A stretch of 64,000 bases of DNA. Origin: DATLLN01 sp963720885 (GTDB lineage: Bacteria; Actinomycetota; Thermoleophilia; Gaiellales; JAICJC01). A program made the translations under genes and the position numbers. Shown here one piece after another: positions 34,802-43,518 of this stretch; within the stretch, counting starts at the first letter, position 1, and each line of letters begins with the position of its first letter. The stretch is from NCBI GenBank assembly GCA_963720885.1, contig CAVRGW010000002.1, positions 372,001 to 436,000 on the forward strand. The letters are read 5' to 3'. A model generated the notes under the pieces. The model made no database searches, was not told the DNA's origin, and saw only the letters and a list, made by a program, of their open reading frames with translations.

Positions 34802-35362
34802 GTGGGGGTCACTAGGATCCGGGAGGTGGGAGAGCCGCTTCCCGAGTTCGTGTACCACCCTGACCCTGTTGCGACGGGATCGGTCGTCGAGTCCGACGGG
34901 ACGTGTCCGTGCTGCGGGCGCGCCCGTGGCTTTGCCTACGCTGGCCCGGTCTACTCGGACGAGCAGGTGGAGGGCTTGTGCCCGTGGTGTATCGGGGATG
35001 CCTCGGCGGCGGAGCGGTTCGACGCGGAGTTCACCGATGTCGCCGTGTACGCCGAGGAGTCGGTCCCTGCCGACGTGGTGCGAGTCGTGCTTCGCCAGAC
35101 GCCCGGGTTCTCTGGCTGGCAGCAAGAGCAGTGGATGTTCCATTGCAGCGATGCTGCCGAGTACCTCGGAGAGATGCGAGCGGCTGATCTGGTCGAACAT
35201 CCGGCAATCGCCGAGATGTTTGCGGTTCAGTGCCGGGAGGCTGGTTGGAGCGAAGGCGACACGAGCCGGTTCCTTGCCGATTTGGGCAACAACGACGCGC
35301 TCGGGTACGGGTTCCGCTGCCGGCAATGCGGCACCGAGCTTGGGTACTGGGACTCGGCGTAA
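34802..35362 (+). CDS. CbrC/UPF0167 family protein (colicin-tolerance type)
   Basis: 186 residues, intact; an in-frame GTG at 34826 (VGEPLPEFVYHPDP) is the more family-like start. The family signature is complete: LPEFVYHPDPVATGSV, CPCCGRARGF, YAGPVYS, LCPWCIGDASAAERFD and a final CRQCGTELGYW. The two Cys-x2-Cys pairs should bind zinc. E. coli CbrC affects colicin E2 tolerance. Its occurrence as a lone cassette next to repeat arms supports a toxin-protection cargo. Confidence 0.88.
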   Translation: MGVTRIREVGEPLPEFVYHPDPVATGSVVESDGTCPCCGRARGFAYAGPVYSDEQVEGLCPWCIGDASAAERFDAEFTDVAVYAEESVPADVVRVVLRQTPGFSGWQQEQWMFHCSDAAEYLGEMRAADLVEHPAIAEMFAVQCREAGWSEGDTSRFLADLGNNDALGYGFRCRQCGTELGYWDSA

Positions 35363-35491
35363 GCCGCCGCTCGGACACCCCATGGTGAACGACTCGCGAC
35401 CAGGCTTGCAGAAGCGATGGGGCGCGACACGCGCTGATCGCGGCCAACCGCGACCCGCCGTCCCCCAGTCCCTTAGTGCCCTGTGGCTTGG

Positions 35492-36334
35492 TCATGCATA
35501 GGGATCGACTCGCTCGCCGGTGTCGAGGTGGAAGGTTTGTTCGGTGCGGAAGGTGATGTGGCGTTCTCCGTAGCCTGCCCAGATCTGGATGAACTCGTTG
35601 GCCGGAGTCCAGGCGCTGTCTCTTGCCCCGCCGGTGTCCAGAGCGACGTAGCCGAAGCGTTCGTCTCGTCCGAGCTCGCCTTCCTGGATGCGGGAGAGGT
35701 CGAGGTATTGGACTTTCCAGGATGAGTCGTCGCCCCAGATGCATCCCCAGACGAAGCCGAAGTCGCCGGCAGGCCACTCGTGATCGTCGGTCCAGCCGCG
35801 CGACCCGGGCAGCCTGCCGTAGCCGGCGTCTGCTTGGTGGACGTCCCACCAGTCGGGGACGTAGAAGCCGACCGGGCAGAACCCGGCGGCGTGCGGTTCC
35901 TCACCGGCGATGATCTCGCCAGTCTGGAGGTTCATCACTGAGGTTGCGGTGTAGTTCGGCGAGATGAGCGCGTAGTTGCGATCGTCCTGGCGGAATGGCT
36001 CGAACGTGCGCAGCATTTGGTAGTTCCGTTGGTACTCGCCGACTACGTGATCGCCATCGAGTACCTCGACCGATACCTGCGGCCAGACGTCAGGGGGAAA
36101 CTCGGCCGGCGTGATCCGTACGGTGAAGCGTTCGCGGGGCGTTGGTCGTTCGGGGATGTCGAAGAGTCCTGCGGTGTCGACGGTTTCGATCCGAAACTCC
36201 CACCGAGTACCGGCGTACACACGCCGCTGCTCCGAAAGCAGTGCCTCAGCCTCGTCGCGCGTCCGGCGGGCTCCGAACGACCGCAGCTGGTCGTCGTTGG
36301 CGAACTCGCCGACGACGTCGTAGATCACGCCCAC
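35492..36334 (-). CDS. Hypothetical Trp-rich cytosolic protein
   Basis: 280 residues, intact, one of the longest clean frames in the element. The N-terminus (MGVIYDVVGEFANDDQLRSFGARR) resembles a small ferredoxin-like module. The C-terminal two thirds are rich in W/Y/G (PDWWDVHQAD, WPAGDFGFVWGCIWGDDSSWKVQYLDLS, HITFRTEQTFHL), a beta-sheet domain. No signal peptide. A short frameshifted gene lies just upstream and may be its operon partner. Confidence 0.55.
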   Translation of the reverse strand: MGVIYDVVGEFANDDQLRSFGARRTRDEAEALLSEQRRVYAGTRWEFRIETVDTAGLFDIPERPTPRERFTVRITPAEFPPDVWPQVSVEVLDGDHVVGEYQRNYQMLRTFEPFRQDDRNYALISPNYTATSVMNLQTGEIIAGEEPHAAGFCPVGFYVPDWWDVHQADAGYGRLPGSRGWTDDHEWPAGDFGFVWGCIWGDDSSWKVQYLDLSRIQEGELGRDERFGYVALDTGGARDSAWTPANEFIQIWAGYGERHITFRTEQTFHLDTGERVDPYA

Positions 36335-36335
36335 T

Positions 36336-36545
36336 AGGCAGGCTCCTGGGAGTGACCCGGTTCAGCCGATCGCTCGCCATGGCCTGGCCCGAGGTCGTAC
36401 ACGGGCACGGCCCATTCCATCGGATTCCAGTCCCGCGCGGCCAACTGGGCCAGCCCAACGACTCCGATGAACAGGTGCTCCGACTCCTGCGACTAGCTGC
36501 TCGACTTCATCCACTTCCAGGAGGGCATCGGCCAGCGGCGCTAGC
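36336..36545 (-). pseudogene. Frameshifted small gene upstream of 35492-36334
   Basis: One frame reads ALLEVDEVEQLVAGVG; after a shift near 36,480 another reads LFIGVVGLAQLAARDWNPMEWAVPVYDLG and stops at 36336, two bases before the next ATG. The join looks like a single ~65-residue protein. A TAG interrupts the second frame upstream, so it may truly be dead. Confidence 0.35.
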
Positions 36546-36578
36546 TACTTGACCGTGCCGTCACATGGGCGCTTTGGG

Positions 36579-36650
36579 GTCGCGACTGGCCGAGCAGCGA
36601 CGCTCCACGCGGACCCACCGTGCCGCACACGGACTGGACGCACAGGTGCA
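36579..36650 (+). repeat. Array repeat, partial right arm with extra tail
   Basis: ggccgagcagcgacgctcca, then a tail (ctggacgcacagg) that also follows the arm at 32,946. Confidence 0.6.
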
Positions 36651-36668
36651 GGCTGTTCTCCGAATCGG

Positions 36669-36791
36669 CTAGATGCCGAACGCGCCAACCCGGAACAGCA
36701 CCACCAACGCTAGGAGCGGTACGAAGATGATCGCCCAAACCACAAGCGCAGCGATGGCAACGGGACTCAGCTTCCGTTCGGGGCCGTCCAT
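36669..36791 (-). CDS. 40-residue membrane peptide (full-length paralogue of the 47.9-kb fragment)
   Basis: MDGPERKLSPVAIAALVVWA, then a helix IIFVPLLALVVLFRVGAFGI. A near-identical first part is encoded at 47,889-47,960, where the rest is replaced by a repeat arm. Unknown function. Confidence 0.5.
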   Translation of the reverse strand: MDGPERKLSPVAIAALVVWAIIFVPLLALVVLFRVGAFGI

Positions 36792-36895
36792 ACGCAGATT
36801 GTACGGGAGCGTCACCACCAGCGGGAGAACGCGGGCCGGCGTTGACTTTACGCGCTACGTATGCTGGCTTGTAGGCATCGGCCCGACGCACCACC

Positions 36896-36940
36896 GAGCC
36901 GCGAGGCGGCGGCACGCGACCAACCCGCGGACACGCCCCC
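36896..36940 (+). repeat. Array repeat, left arm A
   Basis: cggcacgcgaccaacccgcg plus gacacgccccc. Confidence 0.75.
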
Positions 36941-36985
36941 GGTCCCGCTAGGCGAGGCTACGTCGTGCGTGGGTAAGCTGACTGA

Positions 36986-37225
36986 ATGGCGACCATCCAC
37001 ATCACCGAAATCCAGAAGCTCCTCGCCGATCTCGGAGCGCCTGACGCGACCCCATACGCTCCTGGTGGCTTCTTCCTGGAGATCAGGTTCGACGAGCCGG
37101 GCCGACCGAGCGGGCCGGTGGACCCGGAGTTCGCGAACAAGGTCTTGAGCGTTGAGTGCCCCTTCGGAAGCGTCGTCATCCAGTTCGACGAGGTTGGGCA
37201 GCTTCGGTCGTTAGACCTCAGCTAG
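36986..37225 (+). CDS. Small hypothetical cassette protein
   Basis: 79 residues, intact. MATIHITEIQKLLADLG, then GGFFLEIRFDEPG and FGSVVIQFDEVGQLRSLDLS: one helix followed by a beta-sheet, typical of small immunity-type folds. Bounded by repeats at 36,896 and 37,249. Not recognised. Confidence 0.5.
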   Translation: MATIHITEIQKLLADLGAPDATPYAPGGFFLEIRFDEPGRPSGPVDPEFANKVLSVECPFGSVVIQFDEVGQLRSLDLS

Positions 37226-37248
37226 TCCCGCGGCGCTCCCACACAGCT

Positions 37249-37380
37249 TGGCCGCGGCGGCACGCGACCAAGCCGCCGCACGGCTCGCGTCGCCCGAGTA
37301 GGCATCCCGTCCCCGAAGCCGGGTGACGGCTGTCCGAGATTCCGCGCCGAGTCGGAGCAGCATCGCTCCACGCGATCCCT
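37249..37380 (+). repeat. Complete attC-like repeat (left arm A + right arm B)
   Basis: A 132-bp unit: cggcacgcgaccaagccgcc, a central cgtcgcccgagtaggc, ggtgacggctgtccgagatt and ctccacgcgatccct. Confidence 0.8.
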
Positions 37381-37480
37381 GCCCCGACGCCGTGCCGATC
37401 AGGACGCCGCGAGGCACCGCGCGAAGACGGCGAGCGGTTCTGGAAACCAGCCGCGCGTTGCGAGAGTCATACTCATCGAG

Positions 37481-38344
37481 ATGGATCTGCGATCACTCAC
37501 GCGGATGTTGACGGCGGCGCTTCTCCTGTGCCCTGGATGCCTCGGCGGAGGGTCCTCAGACGCGCAACCGCCATCGAACCAGAACACGGCTCCCGCGTCG
37601 CTCAAGACATTCACGGACGGAAAACTGTCGTTCCGCTATCCGGAGGGTTGGCGACGCTACACGTGGCAGTTCAACACCAGCTTCTCAGACTCGATCGTCT
37701 ACCTGAGTACCGGCGTGGAACGCAACCCCTGCACGACCACGCACTACGAGGACGGCTCCGAAACGGTCCGCTGCTCCGCGCCGATCCGCCAACTCGAACC
37801 CTCCGGCCTACTCGTCACCTGGACACGGTGGTGGTTCCCCGGCCACCGCCTGGAAACACTGCACGGCACCCCGACCCGGATCGCGAAACACCCCGCCAAG
37901 CTGACGATCGGCAAACCGCTGGAGTGGTGCGCGAAGATCGGCGGCGATCGCAGCGTTACGGCGTCCATCGCGCTGCCCGAATCGTCGTGGACGCAAATGG
38001 ACGCCTGCTTGAGACGCCCCAACCTCGCAGCCACACAGAAGCAAGTTCAACAACTGCTCGCCTCAGCGCGATACGCGAACGCCATCCCACGAACACGGAA
38101 GACGATCAAGCTGCACCCCGGCCGCTACTCGTTCCTGATCGGGGCGGGCAACGGCGACAGCGCAGCGCTTCGGCTGCTGACCGGGGATCGGATCATCTGC
38201 CTCACCGACAGCGGAGCGCCCACTGGCGGCGCATCCGTCCCGGAACGCGGCCACAGCGTCGGATCGTCCAGCGGCGTTCGCGTGGAGGTGACGATGCCAG
38301 GCAGGGTCAAAGTCACCTGCCCCGCCCATCCTGCGTCGGCCTAG
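37481..38344 (+). CDS. Large exported lipoprotein, hypothetical
   Basis: 287 residues, intact. Signal MDLRSLTRMLTAALLLCPGC has a clear lipobox. LSFRYPEGWRRYTWQF resembles the opening of PsbP/Mog1-like sheets in actinobacterial lipoproteins. Several cysteines (NPCTTTHYEDGSETVRCSA; LEWCAKIGG; MDACLRRP; IICLTDSG; VTCPAHP) suggest disulfides. Flanked by complete repeats on both sides, so it is the best example of a large one-gene cassette. Confidence 0.6.
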   Translation: MDLRSLTRMLTAALLLCPGCLGGGSSDAQPPSNQNTAPASLKTFTDGKLSFRYPEGWRRYTWQFNTSFSDSIVYLSTGVERNPCTTTHYEDGSETVRCSAPIRQLEPSGLLVTWTRWWFPGHRLETLHGTPTRIAKHPAKLTIGKPLEWCAKIGGDRSVTASIALPESSWTQMDACLRRPNLAATQKQVQQLLASARYANAIPRTRKTIKLHPGRYSFLIGAGNGDSAALRLLTGDRIICLTDSGAPTGGASVPERGHSVGSSSGVRVEVTMPGRVKVTCPAHPASA

Positions 38345-38368
38345 CCACGGGTGGCTCGCGGTGCTGCG

Positions 38369-38497
38369 TTCGGCGCGGCCGCGACCGGCCGCGGACGCGC
38401 CCCGCGGTCGTCCGAGACGCCCAAGCCTGGAAGCCTGGTAACGCACGCCCGTGATCCCGCGCCGAGGCGGAGCAGCGACGCCCCACGCGAAGCCTCC
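38369..38497 (+). repeat. Complete attC-like repeat
   Basis: Left arm cggcgcggccgcgaccggcc, right arm gtaacgcacgcccgtgatcc, ccgcgccgaggcggagcagc and gacgccccacgcgaagcctc. Confidence 0.8.
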
Positions 38498-38534
38498 AGC
38501 CGTCCGAGCTTGGCGTGCGCTCCGATCCGCGCAA

Positions 38535-39249
38535 TCAACAGCTACGTTCCGGGACGAGTCGCGCGGTGACCGCACGGAGGAGGGCGAGCGTCTCGGATCG
38601 TGGTGGCCAGCTATGGAGGCTCGTCGCGTACCCGACGTGGCATTGGTGCCAGACGAACGTCAGGTGGTCGCTGAAGTTTCCGCCTCCCTGCGAGTATGGT
38701 CGCCCGTAATACAGGTGGCCGTGGTGGCCGGCGATCACTGTCTCCCCGAGGTCATGCTGCAAGCGGGTTCCCCACGCCACGACGGTTCGGAGGTCACGCC
38801 CGCCGATCACTTCGAAGTGAAGGAACTGCTTGGGCGAGTTCTGGTCAAGCTGGGCGGGATCTTCGTAGGGCGCTCCGTAGCCGACGACCAAGTCGTAGCG
38901 CCCGGCTGGGCCGTATACATCGGCACGAAACCTGCGCTGCGCCGGCGTCGTCGGCAGCTCGGGTGACGGTCGCGGTAGCACGCTCGGGCAGATCACGGGA
39001 ACGCTGTAGCGGGACGCCAAACCCGGCGCAGACCTTCGCCACCACCCGCGGAACAGGGTAGAGGCGTACTCCGCCAACGACGAGCGGGCTCGGCGGCGTG
39101 CTGTCGGTGGAAGCCGCCGATGTGGTGCCGGTCGTGGGAGCAGCCGATTGGGCAAGTTGGGAGGACACCGCCGAGCCGTGACTGCACGAGGCCGCGAACA
39201 GCGACACGACAACGATGACCAGACAAGCTGCTCGGAGGCGATCGTTCAC
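38535..39249 (-). CDS. Exported lipoprotein (one frameshift)
   Basis: GTG start; RAACLVIVVVSLFAASCSHG is a lipobox signal. After a Ser/Thr-rich linker, VGGVRLYPVPRVVAKVCAG shifts near 39,005 into VPVICPSVLPRP, RFRADVYGPAGRYDLVVGYGAP, FLHFEVIGG and HHGHLYYGRPYSQGGGNFSDHLTFVW. About 235 residues, beta-rich. Function unknown. Confidence 0.5.
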
Positions 39250-39302
39250 CGAGACGCCTACGAACGACGCGCCGCGAGCCGTCCCACCACGACGACCAGG
39301 CT

Positions 39303-39345
39303 GCGGCTCGGCGTGGCCGCGACCAGCCCCGCGATCCCTCCGTTG
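39303..39345 (+). repeat. Array repeat, left arm C fused to right-arm end
   Basis: ggctcggcgtggccgcgacc directly followed by gcgatccctc; the middle of the unit is missing. Confidence 0.7.
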
Positions 39346-39395
39346 AGGTGCCGGGAGGACGCCGCGAGCAGAGCCAGCAGCCTCTAGGATCACCA

Positions 39396-39570
39396 GGTGC
39401 CCAAGAACCACACCCAGCGCGAGCGGTTCGTTCATGGCGGCTGGCGAAACATCCCGCCCTCCGAGCGCGGAAAACTCGCCGGGTCAGCGAGAGTCACGGG
39501 TTGGCGGAGATGGCTTCCCTGGCACTGGTACAGGCCAGCCGATCACTGGACGAACTGGTTCATCCGCCGC
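39396..39570 (+). CDS. Small Trp-rich hypothetical protein (weak)
   Basis: GTG-started, 58 residues (HTQRERFVHGGWRNIPPSERG ... WRRWLPWHWYRPADHW), flanked by two C-type arms. Position fits a cassette gene, but coding status is uncertain. Confidence 0.3.
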
Positions 39571-39594
39571 TGACGACCACCTAGGTGCCGGTGA

Positions 39595-39619
39595 CGGTCG
39601 GCGTGGCAGCGGCCAGCCT
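39595..39619 (+). repeat. Array repeat, diverged left arm C
   Basis: cggtcggcgtggcagcggcc followed by agcct. Confidence 0.6.
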
Positions 39620-40552
39620 ATTGCAGGTCGGGGACTGGAGTCACGATCCCCTTGCTCCAGTCGCCGAATGCGACGAGTTGCCCGGTCGGAGAGAACGCGA
39701 CATCGCTCGGGTACTCAAACTCGGTTCGCCAGAACGTATTCATCCCAGCATCGGTCAATTCCGCCTGCGTAGCGCCGCTCAATGCAAGCACTTGTCCGGC
39801 TGGATGCCATGCGATGTGGCTGCCCGTTCCTCCTGTCGGGATCTCGCCTCGCTGGCCGACGACCGAAGCACTCCGGCCGCCCTCGTCGAGGGCCAAGACG
39901 GTGAGCAGCGAGCGCTGCTGAAACGCGACTCGCGCCCCCGTGGGATCTACGGCGAGCGCGTCCGGTGGATCACCGATCACATGCCTGCCCTTCGAGGCGA
40001 GCGGCGACCTCCCCACCGGACACCCAGCGGTAGATCTCCAACGCCGACTCGTCACATATGCCGGTCGCCCTGTTCAACGTCCCGGCGCGGTCGACGACCC
40101 ACCGCTGACGGTCGGGTGTGGCGGCGATGTAACGGATGGCCGTGTTGGCGACGTGGTCTTGCCAGACGACCTCGCCACTCGACGCATCGCGCACGACGAG
40201 ATCGCCGCTCCACGTGCCATCGACCAGGTATCGGCCACAAGGGGAGAACATCACGTCGGAGCCTTCTCCCCAACGCTTGTGCGCGGGTTCTGCGACCACT
40301 TGGAGCGACACCGCGTCAAGAAGGACGATTTCACCGGCCGTGCTTTTCACCGCGAGATGGCTGCCGTCTGGCGAGAAGTCGATCGCGCTCGGGTGCGAGA
40401 ACGGGTGAGCCGACTGGATCCGCGCTCGCTCCGTCCACATCCCACAGCACGACGCGACGGCCGAACGTCGCCAGCCGCTTCCCGTCCGGCGAGAAGCAAA
40501 CCCCGTACGAACTGCCGATCCGAAACCCCGGCTTGCGAACTACAACTGACAT
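39618..40552 (-). CDS. WD40-like beta-propeller protein (frame-disrupted)
   Basis: About 310 residues over two or three frames. WD-type blades: YGVCFSPDGKRLATFGRRVVLWD, AIDFSPDGSHLAVKSTAGEIVLLD, DVMFSPCGRYLVDGTWSGDLVVRD, ALAVDPTGARVAFQQ and DVAFSPTGQLVAFGDW. No signal peptide, so cytosolic, unlike the other three propellers of the element. Shifts near 40,440 and 39,975. Stop lies two bases inside a repeat arm. Confidence 0.6.
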
Positions 40553-40615
40553 TGCATCGAGCCTAAACGCGAATCCAATCGCCGAGAAGACCTACCCGAC
40601 CCACAATGACCGCTC

Positions 40616-40737
40616 GGCTCGGCGTGGCCGCGACCAGCGCCTGCCGTCCACGGAGCAGACACGCAAGCCTGGAAGCTTGGTCACGCCTGTCCGCGATCCC
40701 ACGCCGAGTCCGAGCAGCATCGCTCCACGCGACTCTT
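40616..40737 (+). repeat. Best-preserved attC-like repeat with a long imperfect stem
   Basis: 122 bp. Outer arms ctcggcgtgg (40618-40627) and ccacgccgag (40699-40708) are perfectly complementary; inner gacca (40632-40636) pairs with tggtc (40678-40682). The right end has extra unpaired bases. Flanked by minus-strand genes on both sides. Confidence 0.85.
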
Positions 40738-40761
40738 GAGCGTCAGGAGGCGTCTCCGGCG

Positions 40762-41257
40762 TCACGAATCGGTGGCGAATCGTTCCGCGTATGCGTGCGC
40801 CACTCGGACGCGGACGAATGTCCGGCCGTCGTCGGCGCGGCCGGTGTCGAAGATGATCGCGTCCGCTGGGACAGACGCCAGCGTTTCCGAGTGCCGGGAC
40901 TTCCACTCGGCGAGTTTCGCCTGCGCGTCGGGCGGCTTCAAAGAACGCGACAACGGGACGCTGCGGCTTGTATGGCAGCGTGGTCACCGGGTTCCAGCCC
41001 TCGACCGCCGGCTCGTAGCTTTCAAGCTGATGCTCGCGCACGTACTCCGCCCACTTCATCCGCCGCTCGACAGCCTCGGCCGGAGAAAGCTTCACGGGGC
41101 CGCAGTGGGCGACACTGCACGAACCCAGCGCCCCCGTGAGCAGGTCAATGCCAGTCAGCTCGTCTTCATCGTCGAGAACCTCGACGCACACCATCGGGTG
41201 GTAACGGCAGTCTTCGTAGAAGTCGCCTGGCCGAAACTCGTCGCGGTCGCCACTCAT
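40762..41257 (-). CDS. Hypothetical cassette protein (one frameshift)
   Basis: About 165 residues. MSGDRDEFRPGDFYEDCRYHPMVCVEVLD, then GIDLLTGALGSCSVAHCGPVKLS and EAVERRMKWAEYVREH; after a shift near 40,945 come FKPPDAQAKLAEWKSRH and RTFVRVRVAHAYAERF. Four cysteines in the first third. Cytosolic, not recognised. Flanked by a complete repeat. Confidence 0.5.
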
Positions 41258-41266
41258 GCTTCCAGC

Positions 41267-41650
41267 CTACCGGGGCGTGCCCTCGTTGCACGGCGATGAC
41301 GAGGCGCAATGAGGAACTGCGGCCACTCGCGAAACCAGATCAGAATCCGCCACTCCGTAACATGCGACCCAGCCGAAGCCCAGGACGAGGCCAAGCGTGT
41401 GCGCCGAGGTGTACTCCATGACGCCATACGCCGCGAAGCAGAGGGCGGAGCCGACCGCACCAGGAGCATACGCTATCAGCATCCCGTACCAGGAGCGCTC
41501 ACCCCACCGCCAGTACGCCGGCATCTCCTCCGCCCATCCCCGCCTGCCACGCCACATCAACGGGATACCGGCCAACAGCACGATGCCGATCACGACGCAC
41601 ACCGCGAAGTCGAACGCCATCAGCGCGTCGGACAGGACTGGCATACCCAT
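41267..41650 (-). CDS. Multi-spanning membrane protein
   Basis: 127 residues, intact. Helices FDFAVCVVIGIVLLAGIPLM, MLIAYAPGAVGSALCFAAYGV and TLGLVLGFGWVACYGV. Conserved-looking WRGRRGW and PAYWRWGE between helices 1 and 2. Unknown function. Confidence 0.5.
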   Translation of the reverse strand: MGMPVLSDALMAFDFAVCVVIGIVLLAGIPLMWRGRRGWAEEMPAYWRWGERSWYGMLIAYAPGAVGSALCFAAYGVMEYTSAHTLGLVLGFGWVACYGVADSDLVSRVAAVPHCASSSPCNEGTPR

Positions 41651-41731
41651 TGCATCGGCTCACCACCGCGTCGGCTTAACACGAGAACGTACGACGCGAT
41701 CCGCCCACCGGGTGCCGCCCTTCGCGGTCTG

Positions 41732-41800
41732 CGCTCGGCGTGGCCGCGACCAGCCCGCCAATCCGCGCCGAGGCCGAGCAGCGACACTCCGCGGCACCCT
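41732..41800 (+). repeat. Short complete repeat (left arm C + right arm B)
   Basis: ctcggcgtggccgcgaccag, short spacer, ccgcgccgaggccgagcagc, gacactccgcgg. The central region is nearly absent. Confidence 0.8.
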
Positions 41801-41872
41801 CCTGCCGACACTTCGTCTCGCGAGCATCGACGGGTTGGCGAAGCGGGGTGCTGGCACGCTTATGCTCCGAAC

Positions 41873-42166
41873 GTGTCGCTACCTGAGACCAAGGACGCGT
41901 TCTGGCTGCCCAAGGATTGGAGGGTGTATCTCGATCCGCCCGACCCTCGCGGCCTGACTCGACGCATCGTGCGATTCAACGAGCAGCTCTACGGCAACAC
42001 ATCCAGCCGGTACGACCAGCAACGAGCTTGGGAGGTGGCGAACGAACTGACCGGCTTCCACGACGCCGACGGCGTCTGGCATCCACCCAAGCCCCCGGAC
42101 GCCCGCCCGCCGGTGCAGCAGCACATTCCCCTCAGCGTCCGAGACGGAAGCTGGCAGCAACTCTAA
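41873..42166 (+). CDS. Small hypothetical cassette protein
   Basis: 97 residues from GTG, intact. LPETKDAFWLPKDWRVYLDPPDP, then YDQQRAWEVANELTGFHDADGVWHPP. Cytosolic, possibly a small phage- or toxin-associated fold. Flanked by repeats at 41,732 and 42,184. Confidence 0.5.
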   Translation: MSLPETKDAFWLPKDWRVYLDPPDPRGLTRRIVRFNEQLYGNTSSRYDQQRAWEVANELTGFHDADGVWHPPKPPDARPPVQQHIPLSVRDGSWQQL

Positions 42167-42183
42167 GAGCAACTCGGGTGTCT

Positions 42184-42290
42184 GCGACGCGGCGGCACGT
42201 GACCAACCCGCGGACACGCCCCGATTGGCTGGTCACACCCGCGTGGCGACCCAACGCGACGCTTCGCCGCGGTCAGCCCTGCGATCCCTC
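42184..42290 (+). repeat. Complete attC-like repeat (left arm A + variant right arm)
   Basis: cggcacgtgaccaacccgcg, then ggtcacacccgcgtggcgac, ccaacgcgacgcttcg and gcgatccctct. Confidence 0.8.
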
Positions 42291-42760
42291 TGGACTAGCC
42301 GCGTCTTCGTCATCCATCCACCTCGACCCTCGGAAGGCGACCGCGCGGGCGAACCCCTTCTCGCGCATGGCCGAGTCGATCTGAGGATCCGAGTCGCCCT
42401 TGATCACTCTCACAGCGCCGCCATTGCCAACCAGCACGTCCGAGGCGAAGACTGTCAGCAGGATCTCGCTGCGAAAGCTGTTCTGACCCGCCTCGGGAAA
42501 TGGCAACAGCCCGACGAAAGCGTCCGCATCCAGGGAGGTGGTAGCCAGTCGGAGTCAGCGCCGATCAGCCACCAAGCCTCAACGCGCTCCACATGGATGC
42601 ACGTGACCCCGAAGAGCAGGGCCTCCGACACGATCTGGCTGGACACTTCCTCAGCCGAGAACCGGCCACCGTGGAAGTACATCTCGGGATGATCTCGGAT
42701 GCTCTCCTCGGGGTAGACGATAGTGATGTCCTCACTCCGCCAAAGATTCAACGAGTGGGG
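42273..42760 (-). CDS. Hypothetical cytosolic protein (one frameshift)
   Basis: SEDITIVYPEESIRDHPEMYFHGGRF, then VSSQIVSEALLFGVTCIHVERVEAWWLIGADSDW; after a shift near 42,545 come PFPEAGQNSFRSEILLTVF and WMDDED. About 155 residues. The GGRFSAEEVSS / gyrB-like ATPase-lid pattern is suggestive of an incomplete GHKL relative, but no ATP motifs are present. The 3' end overlaps the repeat. Confidence 0.4.
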
Positions 42761-43107
42761 GATGTTGCAGCTTGAGTTCGCGATACAGACCAAGCGGGAA
42801 GCGTTGGCAGATCAGCCTCGCGGTCTCGTCTTGTTCGGGGACGAGGTTCTCGACGAACGAGACGGCGATCAACTCGACCACCTTCTCGTCGCCCCTCGCC
42901 AACGCGTCCTCGCAGAACGCGATGCAGCGATCGACAAGGCCAATCCCCCCGCTCCGCCGCCCGCTCCACGAACCGCACCAAGTCTCCGAACAGCAGGTGC
43001 GGCAACACCTCGCCCTGGTCGGCTCGATGTTCCTCGATCTCACCGGCGAACTCGGGTATCGCCACCGCGAGTTCGTCAGCAATCCGGTCGTAGGCGATCG
43101 CAGTCAT
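42732..43107 (-). CDS. DUF7674-like immunity-type protein (one frameshift)
   Basis: MTAIAYDRIADELAVAIPEFAGE, then GEVLPHLLFGDLVRFVERAAERG; after a shift near 42,950 come IAFCEDALARGDEKVVELIAVSFVENL and FPLGLYRELKLQHPPL. The all-helical order (LPHLLFGDLxRF ... ELIAVSFVENL) matches DUF7674-type proteins, many of which occur as lone small genes in toxin-immunity arrays. About 120 residues, cytosolic. Confidence 0.6.
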
Positions 43108-43163
43108 GACAACCTCAACCTAGCGGCCCTCCGGGGCTGTTGCGAGCGCCGCTACGAGCAGAA

Positions 43164-43235
43164 GGTCGCCCGCGGACGCGGCTCGCCGTCGTCTGAGTAG
43201 ACTGGTCACGTCCGCGCGGCGATGCAGCGAGAACG
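43164..43235 (+). repeat. Array repeat, partial left arm plus variant right arm
   Basis: ggctcgccgtcgtctgagta, ggtcacgtccgcgcggcgat. Confidence 0.65.
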
Positions 43236-43292
43236 TGATCAGCTTGGCTGCGAACGAGCGCCAGTCCGGGAATCGCGCGACGATTCCGTCCT

Positions 43293-43472
43293 CTAGGTCG
43301 CTTCAGCTTCGTCAGCCAACCCCAGCAGATCACCGGCGAAGCGCCTGGCAGCGTTCGGCAGCAACCAGAAGGCGTGCGTGCCATCCGAGTCGACGATCTC
43401 TAGTCTGACCATCGCTGGCATCCCAGGGTCGGGGTGTCCAACGTCGGCTTGCAACTGTGAGTGGTCATCCAT
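43293..43472 (-). CDS. Small hypothetical cassette protein (59 residues)
   Basis: MDDHSQLQADVGHPDPGMPAM, then VRLEIVDSDGTHAFWLLPNAAR and RFAGDLLGLADEAEAT. Clean frame; the VDSDG-x-HAFWLLPNAARRFA pattern is of a small beta-alpha DUF type. Flanked by repeats at 43,164 and 43,519. Confidence 0.5.
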   Translation of the reverse strand: MDDHSQLQADVGHPDPGMPAMVRLEIVDSDGTHAFWLLPNAARRFAGDLLGLADEAEAT

Positions 43473-43518
43473 CGTGCCCCAAGCGTATAACGCTGGAGAG
43501 AACGATCAATGGTGTGCG

